A DNA stretch of 5,045 bases from GCA-002790615 sp964438025 (GCA_964438025.1 CAYTIK010000037.1:1-5045), one strand, 5' to 3'; positions 1-5,044 are shown, numbered from the stretch's first letter. Program-made: numbers and translations. The notes: a model not told the origin generated them from the letters alone.

Positions 1-997
1 TTTCCTGATCCATTCTGGCGAAAATGCTCATATCATCGCTTTTAATTCCACTCCAGTCTAAATGTAAAAAGACATTATTGGCCTTGGAAGCGAAATTTTC
101 ATGCCAGAGTAAGGCCCAACAGCTACCTTTTTTGGAAAGACAAGGTCCATCTTCGATATTTCCTTCGTTATTGATACCAACTCCACCTTCAATGTAATCA
201 AAAATTCTCAAATATTTTTCATCAGTGATATTATTAGTTTGAGCACCGATAAAAATTTCTAAGTCTTTCTTTTTAGCGTAATCCCTCATTTCCTTTACAA
301 TTTCCGGAGCGATAGATTTTCCGGTGCTTTCTTGGAGAGATATCTGGCCGAAAAGAAAACTCTGGATGCCGATATCCATGGCCTGGCGAGTAATAAATCT
401 TAAATAACTGCGATATTCTTCTCTCTCGAAGCTGGGATTACAAGTTCGGAAACCCCAGGCGCCAGCGCTGCCCTTGCGGCACATTTTATTAAAATCAAAA
501 TATCGTTCCTCATGCTCATTGTAATATTTAGCTTTTTCATTAAGGGCTTCAGCAATGAACATGCCATAAACAACATTGGGTCGATCGATTTTTTGCATCA
601 TTTCTTTGGCAAAATAAAAATCCGGAGGAACGAGCCAGGTTTCCAAAGCACGGTGCAGATAATAACATTCTGACCTTTTTATTAATTCAGCCAAATCATC
701 GGCGTATTTTTTACCGTAACTGGAAAGAAACCCGTCGGCCACGCAACCCCGAATTTTCATTTTTTCAATTGAGAGCGGTTTGGGTTGAAACTGCCATTTT
801 TCCTCGGGAGAATGGCGGTAGCGTTTTTCGCGGGGAGGAATTTTAATAATAGGAACATCGTAAGAAATATGGGAAGCCATTATTAAAACTGCGGTTATTA
901 AAATAATCGAAAGAATAATCAAAAGCCCCGCGGCTTCAAAAAAAGGCACCGGTTTTTTCCAGAAGGAAGTTGATTTTTGGGGAGTGTGTAAATTCAT
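1..997 (-). CDS. Membrane-anchored, probable TIM-barrel protein (3' end outside window)
   Basis: The reading frame runs open from ATG at 997 to the left edge, giving 332 codons without a stop, so the C-terminus is missing. Residues about 20-41 form one strongly hydrophobic helix (from FFEAAGLLII to ITAVLIMAS), preceded by Lys14 and Lys15. This predicts a single N-terminal anchor with the body outside the membrane. After a proline-rich linker, residues 80 onward show alternating strand and helix patterns (VVYGMFIAEAL, SFLFGQISLQES, LEIFIGAQTNN, VFLHLDWSG), as in a TIM barrel of glycosidase type. The assignment is inferred from this pattern; no family is recognised with certainty. An ATG at codon 40 would lose the anchor, and the 997 start is better placed behind a promoter. 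The gene is richer in G+C than the middle of the window (38 of 60 bases at 421-480). It is separated from the next gene upstream by a terminator. Confidence 0.9.
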   Translation of the reverse strand, partial: MNLHTPQKSTSFWKKPVPFFEAAGLLIILSIILITAVLIMASHISYDVPIIKIPPREKRYRHSPEEKWQFQPKPLSIEKMKIRGCVADGFLSSYGKKYADDLAELIKRSECYYLHRALETWLVPPDFYFAKEMMQKIDRPNVVYGMFIAEALNEKAKYYNEHEERYFDFNKMCRKGSAGAWGFRTCNPSFEREEYRSYLRFITRQAMDIGIQSFLFGQISLQESTGKSIAPEIVKEMRDYAKKKDLEIFIGAQTNNITDEKYLRIFDYIEGGVGINNEGNIEDGPCLSKKGSCWALLWHENFASKANNVFLHLDWSGIKSDDMSIFARMDQE

Positions 998-1010
998 AAG
1001 AGCAAGTTTT

Positions 1011-1039
1011 ATAATAGCACAAAATTAGAAAAATTTTAA
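1011..1039 (-). promoter_or_regulatory. Promoter of the membrane-anchored protein gene
   Basis: On the minus strand a -10 box TATTAT (1016-1011) carries the extended motif TGC directly before it. A weaker -35 box TTAAAA (1039-1034) lies 17 bases upstream. The expected start of transcription is only a few bases before ATG 997, and no Shine-Dalgarno sequence lies between, so the mRNA would be leaderless or nearly so. The boxes are seen directly; their activity is inferred. Confidence 0.6.
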
Positions 1040-1046
1040 GACAAAT

Positions 1047-1076
1047 AAAAAATTCCAGATAAACTGGAAATTTTTT
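1047..1076 (-). terminator. Rho-independent terminator after the 224-residue gene
   Basis: A stem TTCCAG/CTGGAA (1053-1058 and 1064-1069) encloses a 5-base loop and is extended by A6/T6 arms with one bulged base at 1070. Read on the minus strand it ends in a run of T. It follows the stop of the gene at 1143 by about 70 bases and precedes the next promoter. The A and T arms would let it act in both directions. Confidence 0.75.
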
Positions 1077-1142
1077 GATTTTAGGCTATAAAATTTGCCT
1101 CTCAGCGCATCTGGTCGTATGTTTTTAATATTAGACCTCGTA

Positions 1143-1817
1143 TTAGCGAAGTAATTTGACTAGATAATCTTTAAATTTCAGCTGTTCTTCTAGAGTGTTA
1201 TATGTTTCGATAGCAATTACCTCGCCAAATAAAAATTTAGGCAAGGTCTTTAAATAATCGAATTGTTTTAAACTTGAAACTGTGTGTATGTCACAATTTT
1301 TTTGATAAGAATATCCATTTATGTGATTGCAAATAAAATATCCATTACTTTCTTTTTTAGATAAAACATACAGGAATTCTTTTGACCATTTTTCTTCCCC
1401 TGCCTTAAAATGAGAAAGATCTATGCAAAATCCTCCTATTTTATTAATTTCTACATATTCCGCAAGACGGTTGTCATAATTTAATTCAAGAAAAAAATTT
1501 TTGTGAAAACCCCTCCACTTATCTAAATATTTAAAGCTATCTTCATGAATAGTGAAATGTGGTTTTTTGTAGCGCTGGCGTAAAAAGGAAAGCTCGTCTT
1601 TCTGCATGTTATTTCTAATGTGGATAAGCGGGATTCTCTCAATTGTTGATTTTTCAAGTTTGGCATAAATTTCTTGCCGTTCTTTCTTGGTTGCGACTTG
1701 CTCTAAAAATAAGGCGGCTTCTTTTATTTTTAATTTATTTATTTCCGCCAATTTATTTCGCCAACTGCCATCAAAATTATTTGTGATTCCAAGAACGATT
1801 TTTCTGGAAAGATCCAT
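1143..1817 (-). CDS. Xylose isomerase/AP endonuclease-like TIM-barrel protein
   Basis: This 224-residue protein has the alternating hydrophobic strands and polar helices of a TIM barrel. It carries charged residues at strand ends of the kind that bind metal in the xylose isomerase-like superfamily: His66 in IPLIHIR, His91, Glu111 in FFLELN, Asp133 and His136 in FCIDLSHF, His165 in CNHING, His178 in CDIHT and Glu204 in AIETYN. The superfamily includes sugar isomerases, epimerases and endonuclease IV. The sequence does not say which reaction applies, and at 224 residues it is at the short end for the fold. No signal peptide or membrane helix is seen, so it should be cytoplasmic. It appears to be transcribed alone, with terminators on both sides. 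There is no Shine-Dalgarno sequence before ATG 1817, only an A-rich stretch. Confidence 0.9.
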   Translation of the reverse strand: MDLSRKIVLGITNNFDGSWRNKLAEINKLKIKEAALFLEQVATKKERQEIYAKLEKSTIERIPLIHIRNNMQKDELSFLRQRYKKPHFTIHEDSFKYLDKWRGFHKNFFLELNYDNRLAEYVEINKIGGFCIDLSHFKAGEEKWSKEFLYVLSKKESNGYFICNHINGYSYQKNCDIHTVSSLKQFDYLKTLPKFLFGEVIAIETYNTLEEQLKFKDYLVKLLR

Positions 1818-1827
1818 ATTTATGCTA

Positions 1828-1856
1828 ATTGTATTTTTTTATTTTTTACATTTATA
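1828..1856 (-). promoter_or_regulatory. Possible promoter of the TIM-barrel gene
   Basis: The minus strand shows TACAAT (1833-1828), five of six bases of the -10 consensus and 10 bases before ATG 1817. The hexamer 17 bases further upstream (1856-1851, TATAAA) is a poor -35 box. The position resembles the other two promoters in the window, with a very short leader. A promoter is needed here because a terminator lies just upstream. Confidence 0.35.
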
Positions 1857-1873
1857 ATTTTAGCATGAAACAC

Positions 1874-1899
1874 AAAAACGGCCTATCGGAGCCGTTTTT
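1874..1899 (-). terminator. Bidirectional terminator at the end of the leftward gene series
   Basis: A perfect 9-base stem AAAAACGGC/GCCGTTTTT (1874-1882 and 1891-1899) encloses an 8-base loop, with a T run at the end on either strand. It lies about 150 bases beyond the stop of the gene at 2046 and before the promoter of the gene at 1817. It therefore closes the series of leftward genes from 4910 to 2046. Confidence 0.8.
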
Positions 1900-2045
1900 A
1901 TATATTCTGGAGCTGTTTTTATGCGGAAGCTCGCCTGCCTGCCTTTGGAGAGAACTTTTTTTGAAATAAATTTTTGATTTCCCGCTCTCATTTTCTACCG
2001 CTACCAAAATTTTTACAATATTTTACTTATAATAATTTTTTTATC
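1900..2045. other. Noncoding spacer with a (GCCT)3 run
   Basis: No gene is supported here. The spacer holds a small inverted pair GAGCT/AGCTC (about 1910-1932) with a 13-base loop, then three tandem GCCT units (1933-1944) that stand out as G+C-rich, then very AT-rich sequence up to the stop codon at 2046. It is the 3' untranslated region of the gene at 2046 if transcription runs to the terminator at 1874-1899. Confidence 0.5.
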
Positions 2046-2528
2046 TTATCTGTTAAGCAATTTATAAAATGTTTTAATTACTTTTTCCAAATCTTGTTCA
2101 ATTTTACCAAAAATCCACGGTTTTTTACCATCTCTTTTCACTTTTATTCTCCAAAGGCTCAAGTGCGCCAACTGCATAGCAGCTTTATTTTTTGCCTCCT
2201 CTAAAATAGGAGTTAAATTTGGTCTTTCTTTTTCCCAATTCACATTTGGCAATAAATCCTGTGCCTTTAAATCATTAGGATGCTTTTCTCGATTGGTTTT
2301 CCCATAAAAGAAATCGGTTAATACTCTTGAATGGATCGCCAACGATTCTGTTAGTATGTTTTTTTCAAATTGGCTTTCTATATTATCCCATCCTTGCAAT
2401 CGCAAACATGTTTTTCTAAATATATCTATTTCATATTCAAGAAGTTCAATTTTTTCTTTTGGACTTGCTTTTATTTTCATTTTGTCATCCCAATAATCCT
2501 TTTTGTTAACAGATGGTTGACTTGCCAT
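2046..2528 (-). CDS. Uncharacterised helical protein with an AIHSR...DFFY segment
   Basis: This 160-residue protein has no membrane segment or signal peptide and is rich in charged, probably helical, sequence. The most distinctive part is residues about 63-76, ESLAIHSRVLTDFFY, followed by a polar loop, an LLPNVNW segment, and a helix ending in AHLSLWR. This arrangement resembles a widespread family of hypothetical bacterial proteins in which a helix of the type ESxxIHxRxLxDFFY is followed by a helix with AHL...R. I recognise the pattern but know no assigned function. A HEPN-like four-helix fold is possible, yet a clear RxxxxH catalytic motif is not seen. The start ATG 2528 lies 43 bases after the stop of the upstream gene, with AAAGAAC before it and no strong Shine-Dalgarno. 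It is probably the last gene of the leftward series. Confidence 0.85.
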   Translation of the reverse strand: MASQPSVNKKDYWDDKMKIKASPKEKIELLEYEIDIFRKTCLRLQGWDNIESQFEKNILTESLAIHSRVLTDFFYGKTNREKHPNDLKAQDLLPNVNWEKERPNLTPILEEAKNKAAMQLAHLSLWRIKVKRDGKKPWIFGKIEQDLEKVIKTFYKLLNR

Positions 2529-2571
2529 AGTTCTTTAAGTAAAAAATTGAAAATTTTTTTGCGCTATCCGT

Positions 2572-2919
2572 TTATTTTTTACCAGTTAAATTCAACTTGC
2601 CATTATAATAATCCCAAGCTAATGAATCTTTGTCCAAAATAGGCTTGCCCATTTTAAGTAAATTTTCAGAATCTCCTTCTAATAATTCTCTCAATTTTCC
2701 CGGCACGCCTTTAATCGGCGGAAGTTCCGCCTCATCATTCATTATTTCTACCCAAATTCCTCTGCAACCGTCATGAAAGGAATCTATCTTTGCTATGTCA
2801 TCATCTATCGAAATAATTCTGCCATCCATTGATAGACAAAAATTACAAATATCTTCATCAAAAATTTCGCTTCTTTGCAAAGCATAAATATTTAATCTTT
2901 TTGCTTTATTTGTCCACAT
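2572..2919 (-). CDS. Small protein resembling the C-terminal part of phage MuF head-morphogenesis proteins
   Basis: The 115-residue product contains Cys25-x2-Cys28, an Asp32-Gly33 pair, and His49-x2-Cys52-Arg53, in the order CxxC...DG...HxxCRG. It is preceded by LQRSEIFDED and followed by IWVEI and a PPIKGVPGKL segment. This is the signature of the C-terminal part of the Mu gpF/SPP1 gp7 head-morphogenesis (MuF) family. The cysteines and histidine may bind a metal; that is inference. The family members are usually a few hundred residues long, so this gene holds only the end of one. No portal, capsid or terminase gene is present. The gene is either a remnant of a prophage or a small stand-alone derivative. 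The ATG at 2919 is 30 bases after the upstream stop, and a TATAAA stretch in that gap could add a weak promoter. There is no Shine-Dalgarno. Confidence 0.8.
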   Translation of the reverse strand: MWTNKAKRLNIYALQRSEIFDEDICNFCLSMDGRIISIDDDIAKIDSFHDGCRGIWVEIMNDEAELPPIKGVPGKLRELLEGDSENLLKMGKPILDKDSLAWDYYNGKLNLTGKK

Positions 2920-2949
2920 TTGTTGAAATAGAGATTTTATATTTATACT

Positions 2950-3729
2950 TTATTCTATTATTATTGACCATTCACCATCAGCCGAGATATCTAATAAATG
3001 CAAGTCTGATTTACTAATACCAACGGCTTTTGAGCCATCAAATTGGCCAGTTGTATTTACAAGTAATTCTATATATTCTCCATTTTTATCCAAGAGCACT
3101 ATTGAAAAATGTCCAGTTCCAGAATGTTTCATTTTAAAAGTTTTTAAGCCCTTATCAATTTTTATAAGTGGCGATACTTGCTGTCCAACACCAGTAAAAG
3201 TATTAGCCTCGCTTTGAGCAATTTTCGTTCTAGGTTGTTCAATTTTTATTGTCCATTTTTCATCTGCAGAAATATCCATGACATATTCTCCCCTTTTTTC
3301 TATTCCTATTGCTTTCGAGCCATTAAATTTACCAGTTGTATTTACAAGCAATTCGATATATTCTCCGTTTTCATCTAAAAGCCTTATTGAAAAATGTCCA
3401 GCTCCGGAATAAGATAGGCGAAAAATTGACAATCCACTTTCAAGATTAAATTTTTGAGAAGCTTGTTGACCAGTTCCTGACAATTCAATCAAGGCCGGCT
3501 CTGATACTGCTTTTTCTGTTGGTTCAGAATTTCCAACCTCTTCAACTTGCACATTTTTCTCCTGTTGCACCTTAGCTTCATTAGTTTTCTTCTTAGCGTC
3601 ATTAATTCCACTACTTCCTATTACATATAATACAACTAAGCCCAAAGCAATTACCCACCATTTTTTATACCAAGGTTTCTTTTCACTTGATTGTATTTTG
3701 CTAACTGATTGTTGATTTTGATTATCCAT
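2950..3729 (-). CDS. Membrane-anchored protein with two tandem beta-rich domains
   Basis: The 259-residue protein has a polar, lysine-containing N-terminus, one hydrophobic helix at about 24-39 (WWVIALGLVVLYVIGSSG) and a charged linker. Two copies of a domain follow, at about 80-165 and 175-259. Each copy carries GTG or GVG-QQ, then SGxGHFSI, LLDxNGEYIELLVNTTG, a GSKA-x-GI turn, and DISADxxWxIxIE, a strand-rich pattern typical of a small beta-sandwich. The positive residues around the helix suggest an inside N-terminus with both domains outside the membrane. A binding or structural role at the cell surface is inferred; no catalytic motif is seen. The two copies sit 95 residues apart. The start ATG 3729 has no Shine-Dalgarno. 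The gene follows the protease gene by 84 bases and may be cotranscribed with it. Confidence 0.9.
   Translation of the reverse strand: MDNQNQQSVSKIQSSEKKPWYKKWWVIALGLVVLYVIGSSGINDAKKKTNEAKVQQEKNVQVEEVGNSEPTEKAVSEPALIELSGTGQQASQKFNLESGLSIFRLSYSGAGHFSIRLLDENGEYIELLVNTTGKFNGSKAIGIEKRGEYVMDISADEKWTIKIEQPRTKIAQSEANTFTGVGQQVSPLIKIDKGLKTFKMKHSGTGHFSIVLLDKNGEYIELLVNTTGQFDGSKAVGISKSDLHLLDISADGEWSIIIE
3032..3125 (-). repeat. Internal repeat, copy in the second domain
   Basis: This stretch matches 3317-3410 base for base at most positions, at an offset of exactly 285 bases (95 codons). One core run (CCAGTTGTATTTACAAG) is identical in both. It encodes the LLDKNGEYIELLVNTTG part of domain two. DNA similarity this high between domains suggests a fairly recent duplication or conversion within the gene. 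Confidence 0.8.
3317..3410 (-). repeat. Internal repeat, copy in the first domain
   Basis: This is the partner of 3032-3125 and encodes the LLDENGEYIELLVNTTG part of domain one. The differences from the other copy are single substitutions, many of them silent, and no insertion or deletion breaks the alignment across the 94 bases compared. Confidence 0.8.
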
Positions 3730-3813
3730 ATTTTTTATATTAAAATTAAAAACTTATTTAATTAACTTATTAACACTAACATCAAGCGTTTTGGAAATTT
3801 GTTTGAACTCAGT
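3730..3813 (-). promoter_or_regulatory. AT-rich gap with direct repeats before the tandem-domain gene
   Basis: The gap contains two direct copies of AACTTATT on the plus strand (3751-3758 and 3764-3771), 13 bases apart, with the palindrome TTAATTAA between and overlapping them. Nearer the gene, TAATAT (3742-3737) could serve as a weak -10 box 7 bases before ATG 3729. No terminator is seen after the protease stop. The repeats could be an operator or could simply reflect AT-rich sequence; the evidence is weak. Confidence 0.3.
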
Positions 3814-4467
3814 CTAAAAACAAGCGCTCTGATCACCATAGCAAACCTGATGTTTCATATTCCAAACTAAATAAGGAATAAATGATGAAGAAAAATCCTG
3901 GGAATCATTGTCGCTGTTGAGCAGTTTTTTGATGTTTTCAGCAAATAACTTTTTGGATTTTTTGCTTGCGTTGGAAACATTGTTACCCTTGACCAAGGAA
4001 ATGGAAAGTCTATTTGACGGATCAAGAAAAAGACCGGCTACTTTGTCATTTTCTGGACGCGCTATTTTGCTATCATCATTGAAAAAAACAAAATCTTTCA
4101 GATAGCCGATAAAAGCAGTTGCTCCCGCTTCTACGCTTTTTGGACCCAAGTGAGACGCGGATTTGCAAGCCAATGCGTAGACTATTTTACCTTTAAAAAT
4201 TTCTTCATTATCTCCGACTTTAACAAGCACTTCATTATTATGTCCCATCACGCAGTCGCTGTCGCCATGGCCATTAAGCAAAATTAAAACAGGATTAACT
4301 TTTTTTATCCTGCCTATAAACTCATTTTTTATTGCTTTTTCTCTTTCTAAATCCAAAACATTGATTCCCTTATCAGTAGCCTCTTTTATAACTTTTTTAT
4401 TCCAGACATAAAGATACCGTGTTGTAATTTCATAATTCGGCCTAGTTATCAAAAGCGATTTGCTCAT
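3814..4467 (-). CDS. Caspase-like (caspase/gingipain/CHAT fold) cysteine protease
   Basis: The 217-residue protein opens with a strand (KSLLITRPNYE). A hydrophobic strand then ends in LILLNGHGDSD with His67, and the next strand ends in IVYALACKSA with Cys101, followed by GATAFIGY. A His at the end of one central strand in an NGHG motif and a Cys at the end of the next in an xLAC motif are the catalytic dyad of caspase-fold peptidases (clan CD: caspases, gingipains, CHAT proteins). Cleavage of a protein partner is inferred, and the substrate is unknown. It consists of little more than the protease core: no sensor, repeat or death-fold domain is fused, and no signal peptide is seen, so it should act in the cytoplasm. 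The ATG at 4467 is chosen because the first strand begins there; it overlaps the upstream gene by 26 bases. A weak GGAAA precedes it. Confidence 0.87.
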   Translation of the reverse strand: MSKSLLITRPNYEITTRYLYVWNKKVIKEATDKGINVLDLEREKAIKNEFIGRIKKVNPVLILLNGHGDSDCVMGHNNEVLVKVGDNEEIFKGKIVYALACKSASHLGPKSVEAGATAFIGYLKDFVFFNDDSKIARPENDKVAGLFLDPSNRLSISLVKGNNVSNASKKSKKLFAENIKKLLNSDNDSQDFSSSFIPYLVWNMKHQVCYGDQSACF

Positions 4468-4708
4468 ATAGTTTTCCGTTTTTAAGATCGCGCAAGAATT
4501 CCATATCTATTTCCACCATACTTTTACCGATTTCATCTTCATCTTCAATATGTTTTATCAGATCTTCCACTTTAAAATTTCCCTGTGAACCGACAGAAAC
4601 GCTAAATCCTTTTGGGATAGCGCTCAATCTCATTTTTACTAGATCCTTTATATCTGAATCTATTTTCTTTTTTTCGTCGGGATTATTTTTCTTTTTGTTC
4701 TCTTCCAT
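4442..4708 (-). CDS. Small protein paired with the caspase-like protease
   Basis: The 88-residue protein has a lysine-rich, probably disordered N-terminus (residues 1-18) and then a compact domain. That domain comprises a helix, a strand SVSVGSQGNF, and two helices, VEDLIKHIEDEDEIGKS and VEIDMEFLRDLKNG. No family is recognised. It lies 10 bases after the 63-residue gene, and its last 26 bases overlap the protease gene in another frame, so translation of the two is probably coupled. The position makes it a candidate regulator, adaptor or substrate of the protease. The lysine-rich tail followed by a folded domain would suit a cleavable partner, but nothing in the sequence proves this. The ATG at 4708 is preceded by CTTTCAAAAA with no Shine-Dalgarno. 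Confidence 0.85.
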   Translation of the reverse strand: MEENKKKNNPDEKKKIDSDIKDLVKMRLSAIPKGFSVSVGSQGNFKVEDLIKHIEDEDEIGKSMVEIDMEFLRDLKNGKLYEQIAFDN

Positions 4709-4718
4709 TTTTTGAAAG

Positions 4719-4910
4719 TTATATTAATTCCAAGCTTATCATCTTGTTCAATATTTCTTCTCCTAAAGCAGTTTCATTTTCTATTTCAATATAGGCGACA
4801 TTCCAGGATATGGGTTTTTTGCCTCCATTGTCATCAATTACCAAAATAATCTCCTCACGAAGTTTAATGGGAAGATTGGCGTATACTTTTAGAAATCTTG
4901 CCTTGTCCAT
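4719..4910 (-). CDS. Small protein, first gene of the protease operon
   Basis: The 63-residue protein reads as one small alpha/beta domain. A helix (KARFLKVYANLP), a helix LREEIILVID, a turn with Gly-Gly, a strand-like ISWNVAYIEIE and a final helix LGEEILNKMISLEL cover almost its full length. The pattern of a YANLP-x3-R-x-EII start with a later SWNVAYIEI looks like a conserved small hypothetical protein family, but I know no function for it. It has no signal peptide or membrane helix. It is the promoter-proximal gene, 6 bases after a consensus -10 box, so its mRNA probably starts at its own start codon. It is followed after 10 bases by the 88-residue gene. Its place suggests a role in controlling or feeding the caspase-like protease; that is inference. 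Confidence 0.85.
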   Translation of the reverse strand: MDKARFLKVYANLPIKLREEIILVIDDNGGKKPISWNVAYIEIENETALGEEILNKMISLELI

Positions 4911-4916
4911 ATTCTA

Positions 4917-4945
4917 ATTATAACACAACAAATAACTATTGCCAT
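4917..4945 (-). promoter_or_regulatory. Extended -10 promoter of the protease operon
   Basis: On the minus strand a perfect TATAAT (4922-4917) is preceded by TGT, giving the extended -10 motif TGnTATAAT. ATGGCA (4945-4940), four of six bases of the -35 consensus, lies 17 bases upstream. Six bases separate the -10 box from ATG 4910, so initiation about 7 bases downstream would fall on the start codon itself, predicting a leaderless mRNA. The promoter sits directly against the 3' end of the tRNA gene. Confidence 0.75.
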
Positions 4946-4950
4946 TTTTG

Positions 4951-5022
4951 AGCGGGTAGCGGGAGTCGGACCCGCATCTCTACCTTGGCAAGGTAATATA
5001 ATAGCCGCTATACGATACCCGC
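4951..5022 (-). tRNA. tRNA-Gly(GCC)
   Basis: A complete 72-base cloverleaf folds by eye. The acceptor stem is GCGGGTA/TACCCGC and the D arm holds AGCGGCT. The anticodon stem TTACC/GGTAG carries loop TTGCCAA with anticodon GCC (4989-4987). There is a 4-base variable loop, and T stem GCGGG/CCCGC carries loop TCCGACT. The discriminator base is T and CCA is not encoded. The overall plan, GCGGG-ATCGTAT start and short D stem, matches the common bacterial tRNA-Gly type. The T loop reads TCC where TTC is usual, so position 55 is C in the gene. Confidence 0.93.
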
Positions 5023-5026
5023 CTTC

Positions 5027-5044
5027 GTCTCGCCAAAGCGAGAC
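5027..5044. repeat. Perfect hairpin upstream of the tRNA
   Basis: GTCTCGC (5027-5033) and GCGAGAC (5038-5044) form a perfect 7-base stem with a 4-base CAAA loop, ending 5 bases before the tRNA 5' end. No T run follows on the minus strand, so it is not a standard terminator. It could be a dispersed intergenic repeat or a processing signal; the window ends here. Confidence 0.55.

Noticed and set aside
1105..1120. AGCGCATCTGGT, matching the D-stem/anticodon-stem region seen in many tRNA-Pro genes
   Set aside because: The flanks give no acceptor, anticodon or T arm, so no cloverleaf can be built. A short tRNA remnant cannot be excluded, but a chance match of about a dozen bases is as likely.
1978..2006. 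TCCCGCT and CCGCTACC, short matches to the tRNA-Gly 3' end, as a possible attachment site
   Set aside because: The matches are only 7-8 bases and lie in the opposite orientation to the tRNA, so they do not form the direct repeat expected of an integrated element.
1974..2204. Plus-strand open frame of 76 codons, very rich in Phe
   Set aside because: It overlaps the antisense strand of the gene at 2046-2528 and AT-rich spacer, has no promoter or ribosome site, and its composition is that of a reversed lysine-rich gene.
2370..3378. Three plus-strand open frames at 2370-2642, 2829-3017 and 3178-3378
   Set aside because: They are mostly antisense to well-supported minus-strand genes, their products are low-complexity and Phe/Ile-rich, and none has a start signal.
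3032..3410. CRISPR-like repeat
   Set aside because: There are only two copies, they are imperfect and inside a coding frame, and they match a duplicated protein domain.
3908..4105. Plus-strand open frame of 65 codons
   Set aside because: It lies wholly inside the caspase-like protease gene on the opposite strand and has no supporting signal.
1..4910. Possible alternative genetic code with TGA read as Gly or Trp, as in some CPR lineages
   Set aside because: No gene contains an in-frame TGA and all proteins use normal Gly and Trp codons. The absence of TGA stops in seven genes is too small a sample to mean recoding.
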